NCBI GenBank assembly: GCA_963666805.2 | Contig: CAXXWR010000007.1 | Location: 620,001-684,000 of the forward strand | Length of the DNA: 64,000 nucleotides | Reading direction: 5' to 3' | DNA from: Fusibacter sp963666805 | GTDB taxonomy: Bacteria > Bacillota > Clostridia > Peptostreptococcales > Acidaminobacteraceae | In this document: one piece after another, positions 28,130 through 36,141 of the stretch | How positions within the stretch are numbered: position 1 is the stretch's first letter | Layout: the number at the start of each line of letters is the position of its first letter | Made by a program: the position numbers and the translations under genes | Notes under the pieces: generated by a model | The model's database searches: none | What the model saw: the letters and a program-made list of their open reading frames with translations, nothing else | Told to the model about the DNA's origin: nothing

Positions 28130-28173
28130 AAAAGAATGGTTCACTGAGGATTCAGTTGAACCATTCTTTTTTT
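28130..28173 (+). terminator. intrinsic terminator after the MltG-like gene
   Basis: A 13-bp stem AAAGAATGGTTCA/TGAACCATTCTTT followed by T7. Confidence 0.88.
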
Positions 28174-28215
28174 ATCTTCATCAAAAGCTTTCTCTATTAT
28201 TTTAAAAGCATTTTT

Positions 28216-28932
28216 TTATTTTTCTTGAAGCCATTCCATTTCTTCTTCTGTTAATTGACGCATTTCGCCTCTTTCAAGTGATCGATCTAAAGGCAATGCC
28301 CCCATCTTTATTCGCTCTAAAAATTCTACACTTTTACCAACAGATTCAAACATACGTTTCACTTGATGAAATTTACCTTCATGAATCGTCAGCTCTATAT
28401 GGGATGGATTGTCTAAAATCACAAGTTCTGCTGGCATACATTTGTAGCCGTCATCTAAGGTGATCCCTTTTTGAAAAGCTTTTACATCTTTATCAGTCAC
28501 TGTCGCATTAATTTCAGCGTAGTAAGTTTTAGGAACATGCTTTTTAGGGGCTAAAAGCTGATGTGCCATTTTTCCATCATTGGTAAGAATCAGTAGTCCA
28601 ACTGTATCAATATCCAATCTCCCTACAGGAAATAACTCATAATGCCAAAACGCTTCTGGTACTAACTCAATAACCGTTGGATGTGCCCCGTCTTCAGTTG
28701 AGGAAATATAGCCTTCAGGTTTATTGAGCATCAAATATACATAAGGAACATAAGGAATTTCTAGTCCATCTACCGTCACTATAGCGGTCTCAACATCTGC
28801 TTTTTCTTTAGCCGTTTTTACCACTTGACCATCAATCTTAATCCGCCCTTGTTTGATGCCCGCTTTGACGTCATTACGACTTCCCATGCCCATATTGGCC
28901 AACCATTTATCAATTCTTATTTTTTCACCCAT
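28216..28932 (-). CDS. rsuA: RsuA-type rRNA pseudouridine synthase
   Basis: N-terminal S4 domain (IRIDKWLANMGMGSRNDVKAGI) followed by the RsuA/RluB/E/F catalytic core. The core has GRLDIDTVGLLILTNDG with the catalytic Asp, and KFHQVKRMFESVGKSVEFLERI near the end. Length 238 aa fits 16S rRNA Psi516 synthase. The substrate site is inferred from overall likeness to RsuA rather than proven. Confidence 0.88.
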   Translation of the reverse strand: MGEKIRIDKWLANMGMGSRNDVKAGIKQGRIKIDGQVVKTAKEKADVETAIVTVDGLEIPYVPYVYLMLNKPEGYISSTEDGAHPTVIELVPEAFWHYELFPVGRLDIDTVGLLILTNDGKMAHQLLAPKKHVPKTYYAEINATVTDKDVKAFQKGITLDDGYKCMPAELVILDNPSHIELTIHEGKFHQVKRMFESVGKSVEFLERIKMGALPLDRSLERGEMRQLTEEEMEWLQEK

Positions 28933-29035
28933 TATTGCCTTCTTTCTTCATTCATATTTATTTTTTCTCATTATATTTTGTCTTTGCCACAGCTCTTTGG
29001 CTTTGGCTTTTTCACTTTAAATTGTGTTATCACGT

Positions 29036-30409
29036 TTATACGAGACGCCAAGAAGCAGGATAGAGATTTTTCACTTGCCCCTCTTGAATTTTACAAAAAC
29101 CAAGGGGATAACTATCTGTTGTGACAAGATAGAAGCCATTTTCATAACCCTCAACAAAGAGCGATTCACATTTAAGATAGCGTCTCACTGATTCAGAATC
29201 ACTTTGGAAATCAATGACACGTTTAAACTTCGAAGGCTTTACCCCCAATGCCAATGCCTGTGAAGGTACAAAACGATTTTTCTTAAGTTCACCTAAGAGC
29301 CAGCCTTCTCTGGCTACTTTCAGTCCTTTTAATTCAAGCGTCACAGGTGGCAAAAGATAGACCTTGTCTTTGATAACATTAAAGTGCCCCTTAAGAGGCT
29401 CTATCATATTATTAGCCATAAATTCAGCTAGAACTTTAGGGGCTTCATTAGGTTCAGGTCTTATTACCACACGGTTTTTAGCCGCTGTACAACGTCCTTC
29501 ATCAAAGTTTTCTATCTCCCCTTTGAGTTGATGCTCATCTGTTTGCCATTTACGAAAAGCTGCAATAAAATGCCCTTCTCCTTCTAACAAATGAGGCCAT
29601 AATCTAGCCGTATTCTCTTGTGTTCTATAGTAGTCACTTTGAATAACTCTGGGCAGCATCTCTGGCTTATTAGCTAGAAAGGCTTTGACCTGATGTTCAT
29701 TTTCATCTTTTGAAAAGGTGCACGTTGAATACACCATCTGCCCCCCAGGTTTAAGAACCTCTGTAATGACCTCTAATATTTCTTTTTGCATTATTACACA
29801 GCTGTTATTGTCATAGGTTTCATACGCTTTCATCGCTTTAGGATCTTTTCTAAACATCCCTTCCCCTGAACAAGGTGCATCGACCAAAACTCGATCAAAA
29901 ATAGGTCCCCATGCTTCGACTAAATTGTCTTGTCGCTCATTTAAGACGATAACCTGTGTGATGCCATATTTTTCAACATTCCTAATAATAGCTTTAACCC
30001 TTTTATCACTAATGTCGTTGGTAACTAAAAGTCCTCCATCACCTAAACGAGTTGCTATTTGAGTTGTTTTGCCACCCGGTGCAGCACAAAGGTCAAGGAC
30101 AAGCTGGTCAGATTCAATATCAAGCTCATTGGCAACAGCCATTGCCGAAGGTTCTTGAATGTAAAAAAGGCCTGCATGGTAATAAGGATGCTTGGTCACT
30201 GCATCATCTTCATAATAAAATCCCTCTTTAATCCAAGGAATCTCACTTAACTCAAATGGAAAAGATGCTACAAAATCTTCTACTGATATCTTGCGGGTGT
30301 TAACCCTTAGTCCTTTATAATAAGGCTTGTCATATGAGGCCAAAAAAGCCTCAAATTCATCGCCTAATTGGTCTTTCATTTTATGGTAAAAATCAATTGG
30401 TAGATTCAT
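29036..30409 (-). CDS. rRNA m5C methyltransferase, RsmF-like (NOL1/NOP2/Sun family)
   Basis: SAM-dependent cytosine-C5 methyltransferase. Motif I is VLDLCAAPGGKTTQI, the motif IV cysteine is in VDAPCSGEGMF, and the motif VI cysteine in YSTCTFSKDEN. The C-terminal 150 residues form the family's RNA-binding part. 457 aa matches the RsmF/YebU type. It is the only gene on its transcript, starting divergently from fba. Confidence 0.9.
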   Translation of the reverse strand: MNLPIDFYHKMKDQLGDEFEAFLASYDKPYYKGLRVNTRKISVEDFVASFPFELSEIPWIKEGFYYEDDAVTKHPYYHAGLFYIQEPSAMAVANELDIESDQLVLDLCAAPGGKTTQIATRLGDGGLLVTNDISDKRVKAIIRNVEKYGITQVIVLNERQDNLVEAWGPIFDRVLVDAPCSGEGMFRKDPKAMKAYETYDNNSCVIMQKEILEVITEVLKPGGQMVYSTCTFSKDENEHQVKAFLANKPEMLPRVIQSDYYRTQENTARLWPHLLEGEGHFIAAFRKWQTDEHQLKGEIENFDEGRCTAAKNRVVIRPEPNEAPKVLAEFMANNMIEPLKGHFNVIKDKVYLLPPVTLELKGLKVAREGWLLGELKKNRFVPSQALALGVKPSKFKRVIDFQSDSESVRRYLKCESLFVEGYENGFYLVTTDSYPLGFCKIQEGQVKNLYPASWRLV

Positions 30410-30481
30410 AAAGTCCTCTCACTAAAATTTACTGGTAAATTCACGTTACATGCTTTATAATATCATATATAACGAGAAATT

Positions 30482-30498
30482 GTTATATCCCTTATAAC
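30482..30498 (+). promoter_or_regulatory. dyad in the fba leader region
   Basis: Perfect inverted repeat GTTATA-N5-TATAAC, 45 bases before the fba start and just after an AT-rich TATAAT-like stretch at about 30457. It may be an operator or part of a promoter; no regulator is known. Confidence 0.3.
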
Positions 30499-30542
30499 CA
30501 AAATTTGCACTAAATTCGCTATATTAAAAAGGAGTGATCATA

Positions 30543-31478
30543 GTGCCATTAGTTACTACAAAAGAAATGTTTAAAAAAGCCTACGAAGGTGGCTACGCTG
30601 TTGGGGCGTTCAACGTCAACAACATGGAAATCGTTCAAGGGATTGTTAAAGCTGCGGCTGAAACAAAATCTCCTATTATCCTTCAAGTATCTGCAGGTGC
30701 GCGTAAATACGCTAGCCCAGCTTACCTTACAAGATTAGTTGATGCTGCTTTAGCTGAAAATCCTGATCTTGACATCGCACTTCATTTAGACCATGGTGAT
30801 AGCTTTGAACTTTGTAAAGCTTGTATCGACGATGGTTTCACATCAGTAATGATCGACGGTTCTCATTTATCATATGAAGAAAACGTTGCATTAACTAAAC
30901 AAGTTGTAGAATACGCTCACTCAAAAGGTGTTGTTGTAGAAGCAGAATTAGGAAGACTTGCTGGTGTTGAAGATGCTGTTAATGTAAAAGCTGAAGATGC
31001 AACTTACACTGACCCAGATCAAGCAGTTGACTTCGTCAATAGAACAGGTTGTGATTCATTAGCAATCGCTATCGGTACTAGCCACGGTGCTTACAAATTT
31101 GCAGCTGGTTCAGATCCTAAAATCGACATCGAAAGATTAAAAGTTATCACTAACTTATTACCTGGTTTCCCACTTGTACTTCATGGTGCTTCATCTGTTA
31201 TTCCTGAATACGTTGAAATGTGCAATGAATACGGCGGAGAATTAAAAGATGCTTTAGGATGTCCAGAACCAATGTTAAGAGAAGCAGCTAAATATGGCGT
31301 TTGCAAAATTAACATTGACTCAGATTTAAGACTTGCTTTAACTGGTACAATCAGAAAAGAATTTGCTGAAAATCCAAGTAACTTCGACCCTAGAAAGTAC
31401 TTAGCTCCAGCAAGAGAAGCTATCTACGGTATGGTAAAACATAAAATCGTTGATGTTTTAGGAAGTAATCAAAAATAA
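30543..31478 (+). CDS. fba: class II fructose-1,6-bisphosphate aldolase
   Basis: Zinc-dependent aldolase that splits fructose-1,6-bisphosphate into DHAP and glyceraldehyde-3-phosphate. Visible are the metal-binding HLDHGDSFELCK, the DGSHLSYEENV loop, and HGASSV near residue 220. GTG at 30543 (VPLVTTKEMFKKAY, usual aldolase N-terminus) is chosen, with AAGGAG nine bases before it; a GTG nine bases earlier overlaps the site. Length 311 aa. The gene is rich in GCT, GGT and AAA codons, as expected of a highly expressed glycolytic gene. Confidence 0.95.
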   Translation: MPLVTTKEMFKKAYEGGYAVGAFNVNNMEIVQGIVKAAAETKSPIILQVSAGARKYASPAYLTRLVDAALAENPDLDIALHLDHGDSFELCKACIDDGFTSVMIDGSHLSYEENVALTKQVVEYAHSKGVVVEAELGRLAGVEDAVNVKAEDATYTDPDQAVDFVNRTGCDSLAIAIGTSHGAYKFAAGSDPKIDIERLKVITNLLPGFPLVLHGASSVIPEYVEMCNEYGGELKDALGCPEPMLREAAKYGVCKINIDSDLRLALTGTIRKEFAENPSNFDPRKYLAPAREAIYGMVKHKIVDVLGSNQK

Positions 31479-31497
31479 TAAAAAAATGCTATAGTTT

Positions 31498-31535
31498 AAG
31501 GCTTTCACTTTGTGGAGGCCTTTTCTATTTTTTGA
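31498..31535 (+). terminator. intrinsic terminator of fba
   Basis: An 11-bp stem (AAGGCTTTCAC with GTGGAGGCCTT, two G-U pairs) with a three-base loop, followed by TTCTATTTTTTG. Confidence 0.8.
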
Positions 31536-31539
31536 AATC

Positions 31540-31690
31540 AAACGAAACAGCTCTACAAAAACGCAAACTCGCTTTGCTCACACAGTGCGTTTTTGTAGAG
31601 CTTTATTCTATTTTTCATGTCGTTTCGTCAATGTTAGGCCTCAAGGGGGGAAGGGCTAGCAGGGATTTAGGCAGTCTTTTGCGATTGGGG
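31540..31690. repeat. REP-like palindromic non-coding element
   Basis: A perfect 17-bp inverted repeat, AGCTCTACAAAAACGCA (31549-31565) with TGCGTTTTTGTAGAGCT (31586-31602). The 20-base loop contains GCTTTGCTCACACAG. The stem is nested inside an outer CGAAAC/GTTTCG pair (31543-31548 and 31621-31626). The following stretch to about 31690 is clearly richer in G on the plus strand than its surroundings. It has no gene. The loop wording resembles dispersed palindromic elements I have seen in clostridial intergenic DNA; this is recall, not a search. Only one copy is in the window. Confidence 0.5.
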
Positions 31691-31709
31691 TTTATCTCAT
31701 AAAAAAACA

Positions 31710-31753
31710 TTAATCCCATGACATCATTATTAAAATAAATGTCATGGGATTAA
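31710..31753 (-). terminator. strong hairpin with a minus-strand T7, terminator orientation against the lipoprotein gene
   Basis: A 15-bp perfect stem TTAATCCCATGACAT/ATGTCATGGGATTAA with a 14-base loop. Read on the minus strand, T7 follows. On the plus strand it is not followed by a good T run. The nearest minus-strand gene upstream ends at 32314, so a transcript reaching this hairpin would run antisense to the lipoprotein gene. Confidence 0.6.
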
Positions 31754-31838
31754 ATTTACCCATTTATGGAACTTTGAGCTACTATCTACCGTCTTAAAGG
31801 ATAAGAATTATTTTAACCCATAAAAGGAGGTTTTCTTT

Positions 31839-32321
31839 ATGGACAAAAAAATAATATCAATACTACTTGTATTCATATTCATGTTTTCTTTAATCGGTTG
31901 CCAGTCTAGCCCTGCCGACTATGATTGGTCAGATATTTACATAAGTGTCTTTGATGTATTAATGGAAGAAGATGATGCTTTAAATGATGACATGGCTTAC
32001 ATTGCTATCAACGGGGACGCTCTCGCCAATGCGTCTTCTGAGGATATTGACAAAATTCTAGAACATTTTGAAAAATACGATGTGGACGTAATCAATGAAT
32101 CCATGGAAAGCCTGACTGAGAAAGGAATGGTGATTGATGATTTTTACATTGAAGGGGTTTATCTTGAAGTCACTGATGTCCAAATTGAATCTTCTACAAA
32201 AGTTATTATTGAAGCCTCTAAGTATAAATCTGGACTTGGTGCGATAGGCATGTCTTTTACGCTTGAAAAAGAAAAGGATCATTGGACCATTACGGATAAC
32301 AATCAAGGGTGGGCTAGTTAA
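31839..32321 (+). CDS. small lipoprotein of unknown function (160 aa)
   Basis: A signal peptide with lipobox SLIGC (lipidated C21) is followed by a 140-residue soluble domain. The C-terminal half reads like a compact alpha+beta module (VTDVQIESSTKVIIEASKY, then KEKDHWTITD), as in many secreted domains of unknown function. AAGGAGG lies 8-14 bases before the ATG. It overlaps the converging gene at 32314 by eight bases. I do not recognise the family. Confidence 0.8.
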   Translation: MDKKIISILLVFIFMFSLIGCQSSPADYDWSDIYISVFDVLMEEDDALNDDMAYIAINGDALANASSEDIDKILEHFEKYDVDVINESMESLTEKGMVIDDFYIEGVYLEVTDVQIESSTKVIIEASKYKSGLGAIGMSFTLEKEKDHWTITDNNQGWAS

Positions 32322-32853
32322 AGTTCAGCCATGATTCATTAATCGTTCCTTTTGAAAGTTCACTGACTAAATCTTGTGCCTCTTTTAGAGTGTCACATGG
32401 ACCGACAAATAGATCTCCATTTTCTAGGTATATCATGACCTTGTTGAAGTCTAATTGGTCATAATAAATTGAACTGAAAAAAGTATGTTCTAGTTCAGTT
32501 TCTTCATCATGTTGAGAAAGGTAGGTATCCCAGTCTAAGTTATGATTTACAAACATAAAGTCTCCCGGCTGATCACTTTTCTTTTTAACCAAGTGCATGA
32601 CTAAATCATCAAACTTATAGGGTTCATATGTATTATAAGTGCTATCATTTTTAGGGTTGTCATCATTTTGATGATTGCCCTCATTTTCCGTCGGAATGAG
32701 ACTAAAGGCCCCTCTATACATTGGATAACCTCTAAAAACGATTTCGCCTTCCATGCTTAGCGTTGAAGGGACATATAAGCCTTCATCTGTTCTGGAGATA
32801 ATCGCGCCGCTAATGGCTTTATCAACTTCAAAATCTCTGATTATTAATCTCAA
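32314..32853 (-). pseudogene. headless copy of the anchored-protein family at 33347-34012
   Basis: The 179-residue frame matches residues about 45 to the end of its neighbour at 33347-34012, with long identical stretches (for example GAFSLIPTENEGNHQNDD, YYDQLDFNKVMIYLENGDLF). The N-terminal membrane anchor is missing: the frame opens with a TTG at 32853 that has no ribosome binding site, and an in-frame stop lies shortly before it. It is probably a decayed duplicate. Expression as a cytosolic fragment cannot be ruled out. Confidence 0.6.
32327..32841. repeat. direct repeat copy A (paralogue duplication)
   Basis: Near-identical at the DNA level to 33399-33910 over about 500 bases, in the same orientation. 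The ends of the two copies differ, and the DNA between them carries a different small gene. Confidence 0.75.
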
Positions 32854-32898
32854 AGACTTTGTTTTATGATTATCAATATGTAAGCAAGAGCATACTTT

Positions 32899-33213
32899 TT
32901 AGAGTCTTTTATTTTTATCTTCAGACTCCTCAAACCCCATTTTATAAAATTGACGTATCATTTCTATCACAAACAGAATCGCTAACCACGCACTAATGCA
33001 GATTGTAAATGCAATATTATCATTATTAACGCCACTTCGTTCAGTTACAAAATATAAGAAAATAAGAATTGACGGTAATGTTATCCAAGTTTGTTTATTT
33101 CTTAAATCCCAATACCCCATTTTACTCTTCACATTTTTCTTATTAATCCTATACCACAGTTCTGAAATCATGAGATTAATGAGAAAAATAGGCCACGCTT
33201 CATATCCTTTCAT
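32899..33213 (-). CDS. small membrane protein of unknown function (104 aa)
   Basis: Three hydrophobic segments are seen (residues about 6-20, 47-60 and 67-88), separated by charged loops. It has AGGAG seven bases before its ATG, so it looks intact. It lies between the two repeat copies. The ending ESEDKNKRL is charged. I know no family. Confidence 0.65.
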   Translation of the reverse strand: MKGYEAWPIFLINLMISELWYRINKKNVKSKMGYWDLRNKQTWITLPSILIFLYFVTERSGVNNDNIAFTICISAWLAILFVIEMIRQFYKMGFEESEDKNKRL

Positions 33214-33245
33214 CCTTTTGCTCCTAACTAATCATATATTCTCGT

Positions 33246-33353
33246 CTAACTTGCAGTTCCTATAGAACCTTCATACCAAGGTCCCCATTGTTTTGATTCC
33301 ATATTGTAACGCCAATATGATAAGCAAGTTTCAGAAACCTTGATCGCTATACT
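33246..33353 (-). pseudogene. stranded C-terminal fragment of an unknown gene
   Basis: On the minus strand one frame is open for 35 codons up to a TAG at 33246. It reads KVSETCLSYWRYNM then ESKQWGPWYEGSIGTAS, with a composition (W, Y, G, aromatic pairs) that looks like true protein. It has no start codon with a ribosome site, and an in-frame TAA lies just before it. It looks like the tail of a gene whose front was lost when the family duplicated. Short, so low confidence. Confidence 0.3.
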
Positions 33354-34012
33354 TTATTTTTGTTAGTATTTTCTTTTTTGTATTTATTATCAATTCGGAG
33401 CCATGATTCATGAATCGTTCCTTTTGAAAGTTCACTGACTAAATCTTGTGCCTCTTTTAGATTGTCACATGGACCGACAAATAGATCTCCATTTTCTAGG
33501 TATATCATGACCTTGTTGAAATCTAATTGGTCATAATAAATATGACAAGAGAGTGTCTTTTCTCGGTAAGGGTCTCCACTGTGAAAACGCTCATAAGTAT
33601 CCCAGTCCAGATGATGGTTGACGATATTAAAAAGACCGGGTTGGTCACTTTTCTTTCTAACCAAGTGCATAAGTAAATCATCAAACTTATAGGGTTCATA
33701 TGTATTATAAGTGCTATCATTTGTAAGGTTGTCATCATTTTGATGATTGCCCTCATTTTCCGTCGGAATGAGACTAAAGGCCCCTCTATACATTGGATAA
33801 CTTCTAAAAACGATTTCGCCTTTCATATTGAGCGTTGATGAAATATACAAGTCTTCACCCGTACGGGAGATAATAGCTCCCTGTATTTCTTTGTCCACTT
33901 CAAAGTCTCTATCTTGGTCGAGATAAAGAGATATACCTACAACCAGTATGAAGAGACCCACTGGGAGAATGATATTTAAATGTTTCATTATGGCATTCAT
34001 AAAATGCTTCAC
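33347..34012 (-). CDS. membrane-anchored protein, paralogue family copy B (221 aa)
   Basis: One N-terminal membrane helix (residues about 12-32) anchors a domain of about 185 residues found in three copies here (32314, this one, 34064). Shared motifs include GAIISRT, PMYRGAFSLI and ENGDLFVGPC near the end, followed by a conserved helix (EAQDLVSELSKGT). GTG at 34012 is preferred because GGGAGG lies about ten bases upstream; the ATG at 34021 is only one base from that site. Role unknown. It is the best preserved long copy. Confidence 0.7.
   Translation of the reverse strand: MKHFMNAIMKHLNIILPVGLFILVVGISLYLDQDRDFEVDKEIQGAIISRTGEDLYISSTLNMKGEIVFRSYPMYRGAFSLIPTENEGNHQNDDNLTNDSTYNTYEPYKFDDLLMHLVRKKSDQPGLFNIVNHHLDWDTYERFHSGDPYREKTLSCHIYYDQLDFNKVMIYLENGDLFVGPCDNLKEAQDLVSELSKGTIHESWLRIDNKYKKENTNKNKV
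33399..33910. repeat. direct repeat copy B (paralogue duplication)
   Basis: Partner of copy A at 32327-32841. The copies differ mostly in the central region around 33540-33640 and at the 5' end of the gene. Confidence 0.75.
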
Positions 34013-34063
34013 AATAATCATGCCTCCCTTCATCTCAGTCTCGCTTATTGTCTCAAATCACTA

Positions 34064-34633
34064 TTATTGATTTAATTCAAGCAAATATGATTCATAAGTT
34101 CCATCGATCAATTGTCTCGCTAATTCACGACCTTCTTCTTCATTTTCACAGGGACCTATGAAATAATCTCCATTTTCAAGTTTAATATAGATTGGGTTTA
34201 ATTGAGTGTCTTTATAATAAATGTGTAGTTGATAAGCATCTGATGGTAAGTTATGGTTTTCATCAAAATAAGTTTTACTGCTCAAGTTATGATTGACAAT
34301 TCCTAAAAAAGTTTCTTGTTGTTGATCTTCTTTTGCAAGCATCATTTGTACAAGGTCATAGTGATAGTCTTCAAAAGGAACAGATCTTGCTATTCTTGAT
34401 TCTGGATCTTTAATCAGACTGAGCGTTCCTAAATAGATTGGTTGAACTCTAAAATTGACCTCGCCTTGCATTTCTAAAATACTCGGCATATAAGAAACCC
34501 CTGATTGGCTGCTTATAATTACCCCTTCAATATGATTGTTAATCTCTACACTTTTATTGCCATCGTACCACTTAATACCACCTATAACTATGACTACTAT
34601 AATTAGAACTACAATCACCATTCTCTTATCCAA
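34064..34633 (-). CDS. membrane-anchored protein, divergent paralogue copy C (189 aa)
   Basis: One N-terminal membrane helix (residues about 5-19), then the same domain as copies A and B but strongly diverged. Shared landmarks are GVIISSQSG, YLGTLSLI, the NHNLSSKTY segment (NHHLDWDTY in copy B) and ENGDYFIGPCENEEEG. The start is TTG with GAAGAGGTG before it, or ATG at residue 5. It is probably the older member of the family. Function unknown. Confidence 0.72.
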   Translation of the reverse strand: MDKRMVIVVLIIVVIVIGGIKWYDGNKSVEINNHIEGVIISSQSGVSYMPSILEMQGEVNFRVQPIYLGTLSLIKDPESRIARSVPFEDYHYDLVQMMLAKEDQQQETFLGIVNHNLSSKTYFDENHNLPSDAYQLHIYYKDTQLNPIYIKLENGDYFIGPCENEEEGRELARQLIDGTYESYLLELNQ

Positions 34634-34768
34634 GACTTCACCTCTTCACTTCGTAAAATAATTTTAAGAACCTACATCATCAAACGTTTTAAACCTCAAT
34701 TTTCAATAGAAATCCACTTTTATTATATCTTTTTCTAATGCTCAATTCAAACTCAAGTGTTAATATAA

Positions 34769-34800
34769 AAAAGTATCTTAGAGTGCTCTAAGATACTTTT
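34769..34800 (-). terminator. intrinsic terminator of the tig-clpPX-lon-engB region
   Basis: A perfect 15-bp stem AAAAGTATCTTAGAG/CTCTAAGATACTTTT with a two-base loop, running into TTTTTTA on the minus strand, just after the engB fusion gene. Confidence 0.9.
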
Positions 34801-34828
34801 AAAACAACAATTTCAGGCTACACCTATA

Positions 34829-36139
34829 CTACTCAGCTTCATAACCATTCAGGTCAACGGTTACTTTTTCCATAACAACATCTTGAAGCGGTCTGTCCAT
34901 TGGATTGGTATCCATTTCGGCGATTTCATTCACAATGTCCATGCCTTCTGTCACTTTACCAAATGCCGCATATTGACCATCTAAATGCGGTGATGTTTTA
35001 TGCATAATAAAGAACTGACTCCCTGCTGAATCAGGATGTTGAGAACGTGCCATTGATAAAACACCTTCTGTATGTTTCAGGTTATTTTCAACACCATTCA
35101 TTCTAAATTCACCTTTGATGCCATAACCTGGACCACCCATGCCTGTTCCATCTGGACAGCCACCTTGAAGCATAAAGCCGTTAATCACACGGTGGAAAAT
35201 AAGGCCATCATAAAAACCTTTTTGAACTAAAGATACAAAGTTATTAACGGTAATCGGTGCCACTTCTGGATATAATTCAGCTTTAATCACTTGACCACTT
35301 TTAAGGGTAATGGTTACTACTGGATATTGACTCATGTCGTCCTCCTGTTTTATCTTATCATTTAATTTATCATCTAAAGCTGGGGATTCACTATCAGCTT
35401 TATCTGTAGAAATACTTTCATCAGAAGACGTCAATTCTTCTGCCTCGTCTATACTTTCTGTATTCTGACTTTTAATGTCAGCGTCGCTCTTTTCAGCACT
35501 GGCTGTCGTTCTCGGATCATTGACTTGTCTTTCAAAATAAATATCAAAACCGTTGGCTTCGTAAATCGCATTGAATAAATCCCAAACTTGATACTTGCCT
35601 TTTCGGCTTGTAGAAGAAATGGGAATAATGATGGCGTCATCTTCCATGTTAAGTTCTTTACGGATGACCTTAAGCTGTTTTTGAAGCTGTGTTTTTCCCA
35701 GTTTGTCCGCTTTGGTAGTTACAACAATCCCGCTAAATCCAAATGAACGTATCCAAGAATACATTTCTTTATCTTCTTTGGTTGGTTTATGTCTAATGTC
35801 TATAAGTTGAATCACTTCCAAAAGATTTTGGCGCGTGCTGAGATAAGTTTCAATAATTTTACCCCAAGACGCTTTTTGTGTTTTAGACACTTTGGCAAAA
35901 CCATATCCCGGTAAATCGACAAATCTCACAATGCTATCAAGATCATAGAAATTTACTGTTTGTGTTTTTCCCGGCGTTGAACTGGTTTTAGCCAGCCCCT
36001 TTCGGTTGAGCAACATGTTAATCAGTGAAGATTTTCCCACATTACTTCGCCCTGCAAAGGCGATTTCAGGTAAGCCATCTTCTGGATACTGACTCGGCGC
36101 TACTGCACTGATGACAAACGAGCTCTTTTTTATTTTCAT
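34829..36139 (-). CDS. engB: EngB/YsxC GTPase fused in frame to a cyclophilin-type peptidyl-prolyl isomerase
   Basis: Residues 1 to about 200 are EngB, the GTPase needed for 50S ribosome assembly, with G1 GRSNVGKSS, G3 DLPG and G4 TKAD. Residues about 201-268 are an acidic, low-complexity linker. Residues 269-436 are a complete cyclophilin (FHRVINGFMLQGG, SAGSQFFI), a proline isomerase. The frame is open throughout, so a 436-aa fusion can be made. A Met at 269 (35335) has AGGAGG exactly five bases upstream, so free cyclophilin of 168 aa is likely made too. The gene starts two bases after lon, as in the classic lon-engB pair. Confidence 0.9.
   Translation of the reverse strand: MKIKKSSFVISAVAPSQYPEDGLPEIAFAGRSNVGKSSLINMLLNRKGLAKTSSTPGKTQTVNFYDLDSIVRFVDLPGYGFAKVSKTQKASWGKIIETYLSTRQNLLEVIQLIDIRHKPTKEDKEMYSWIRSFGFSGIVVTTKADKLGKTQLQKQLKVIRKELNMEDDAIIIPISSTSRKGKYQVWDLFNAIYEANGFDIYFERQVNDPRTTASAEKSDADIKSQNTESIDEAEELTSSDESISTDKADSESPALDDKLNDKIKQEDDMSQYPVVTITLKSGQVIKAELYPEVAPITVNNFVSLVQKGFYDGLIFHRVINGFMLQGGCPDGTGMGGPGYGIKGEFRMNGVENNLKHTEGVLSMARSQHPDSAGSQFFIMHKTSPHLDGQYAAFGKVTEGMDIVNEIAEMDTNPMDRPLQDVVMEKVTVDLNGYEAE
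35335..35346 (-). promoter_or_regulatory. internal ribosome binding site for the cyclophilin part
   Basis: On the minus strand AGGAGG (35341-35346), then five bases, then ATG (35333-35335) inside the engB fusion frame. The site is a full consensus, and initiation here gives a normal-length free cyclophilin ending at 34829. Confidence 0.7.
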
Positions 36140-36141
36140 GT

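Noticed and set aside
31540..31835. A transposase or integrase near the palindromic element
   Set aside because: No frame in this gap encodes anything like one.
32058..32306. Open frame antisense to the lipoprotein gene
   Set aside because: No ribosome binding site, odd composition, and the plus-strand lipoprotein has a signal peptide, lipobox and a strong site.
34829..35335. Cyclophilin as a wholly separate gene
   Set aside because: The frame from engB has no stop before it, so I list one gene with an internal start instead of two independent genes.
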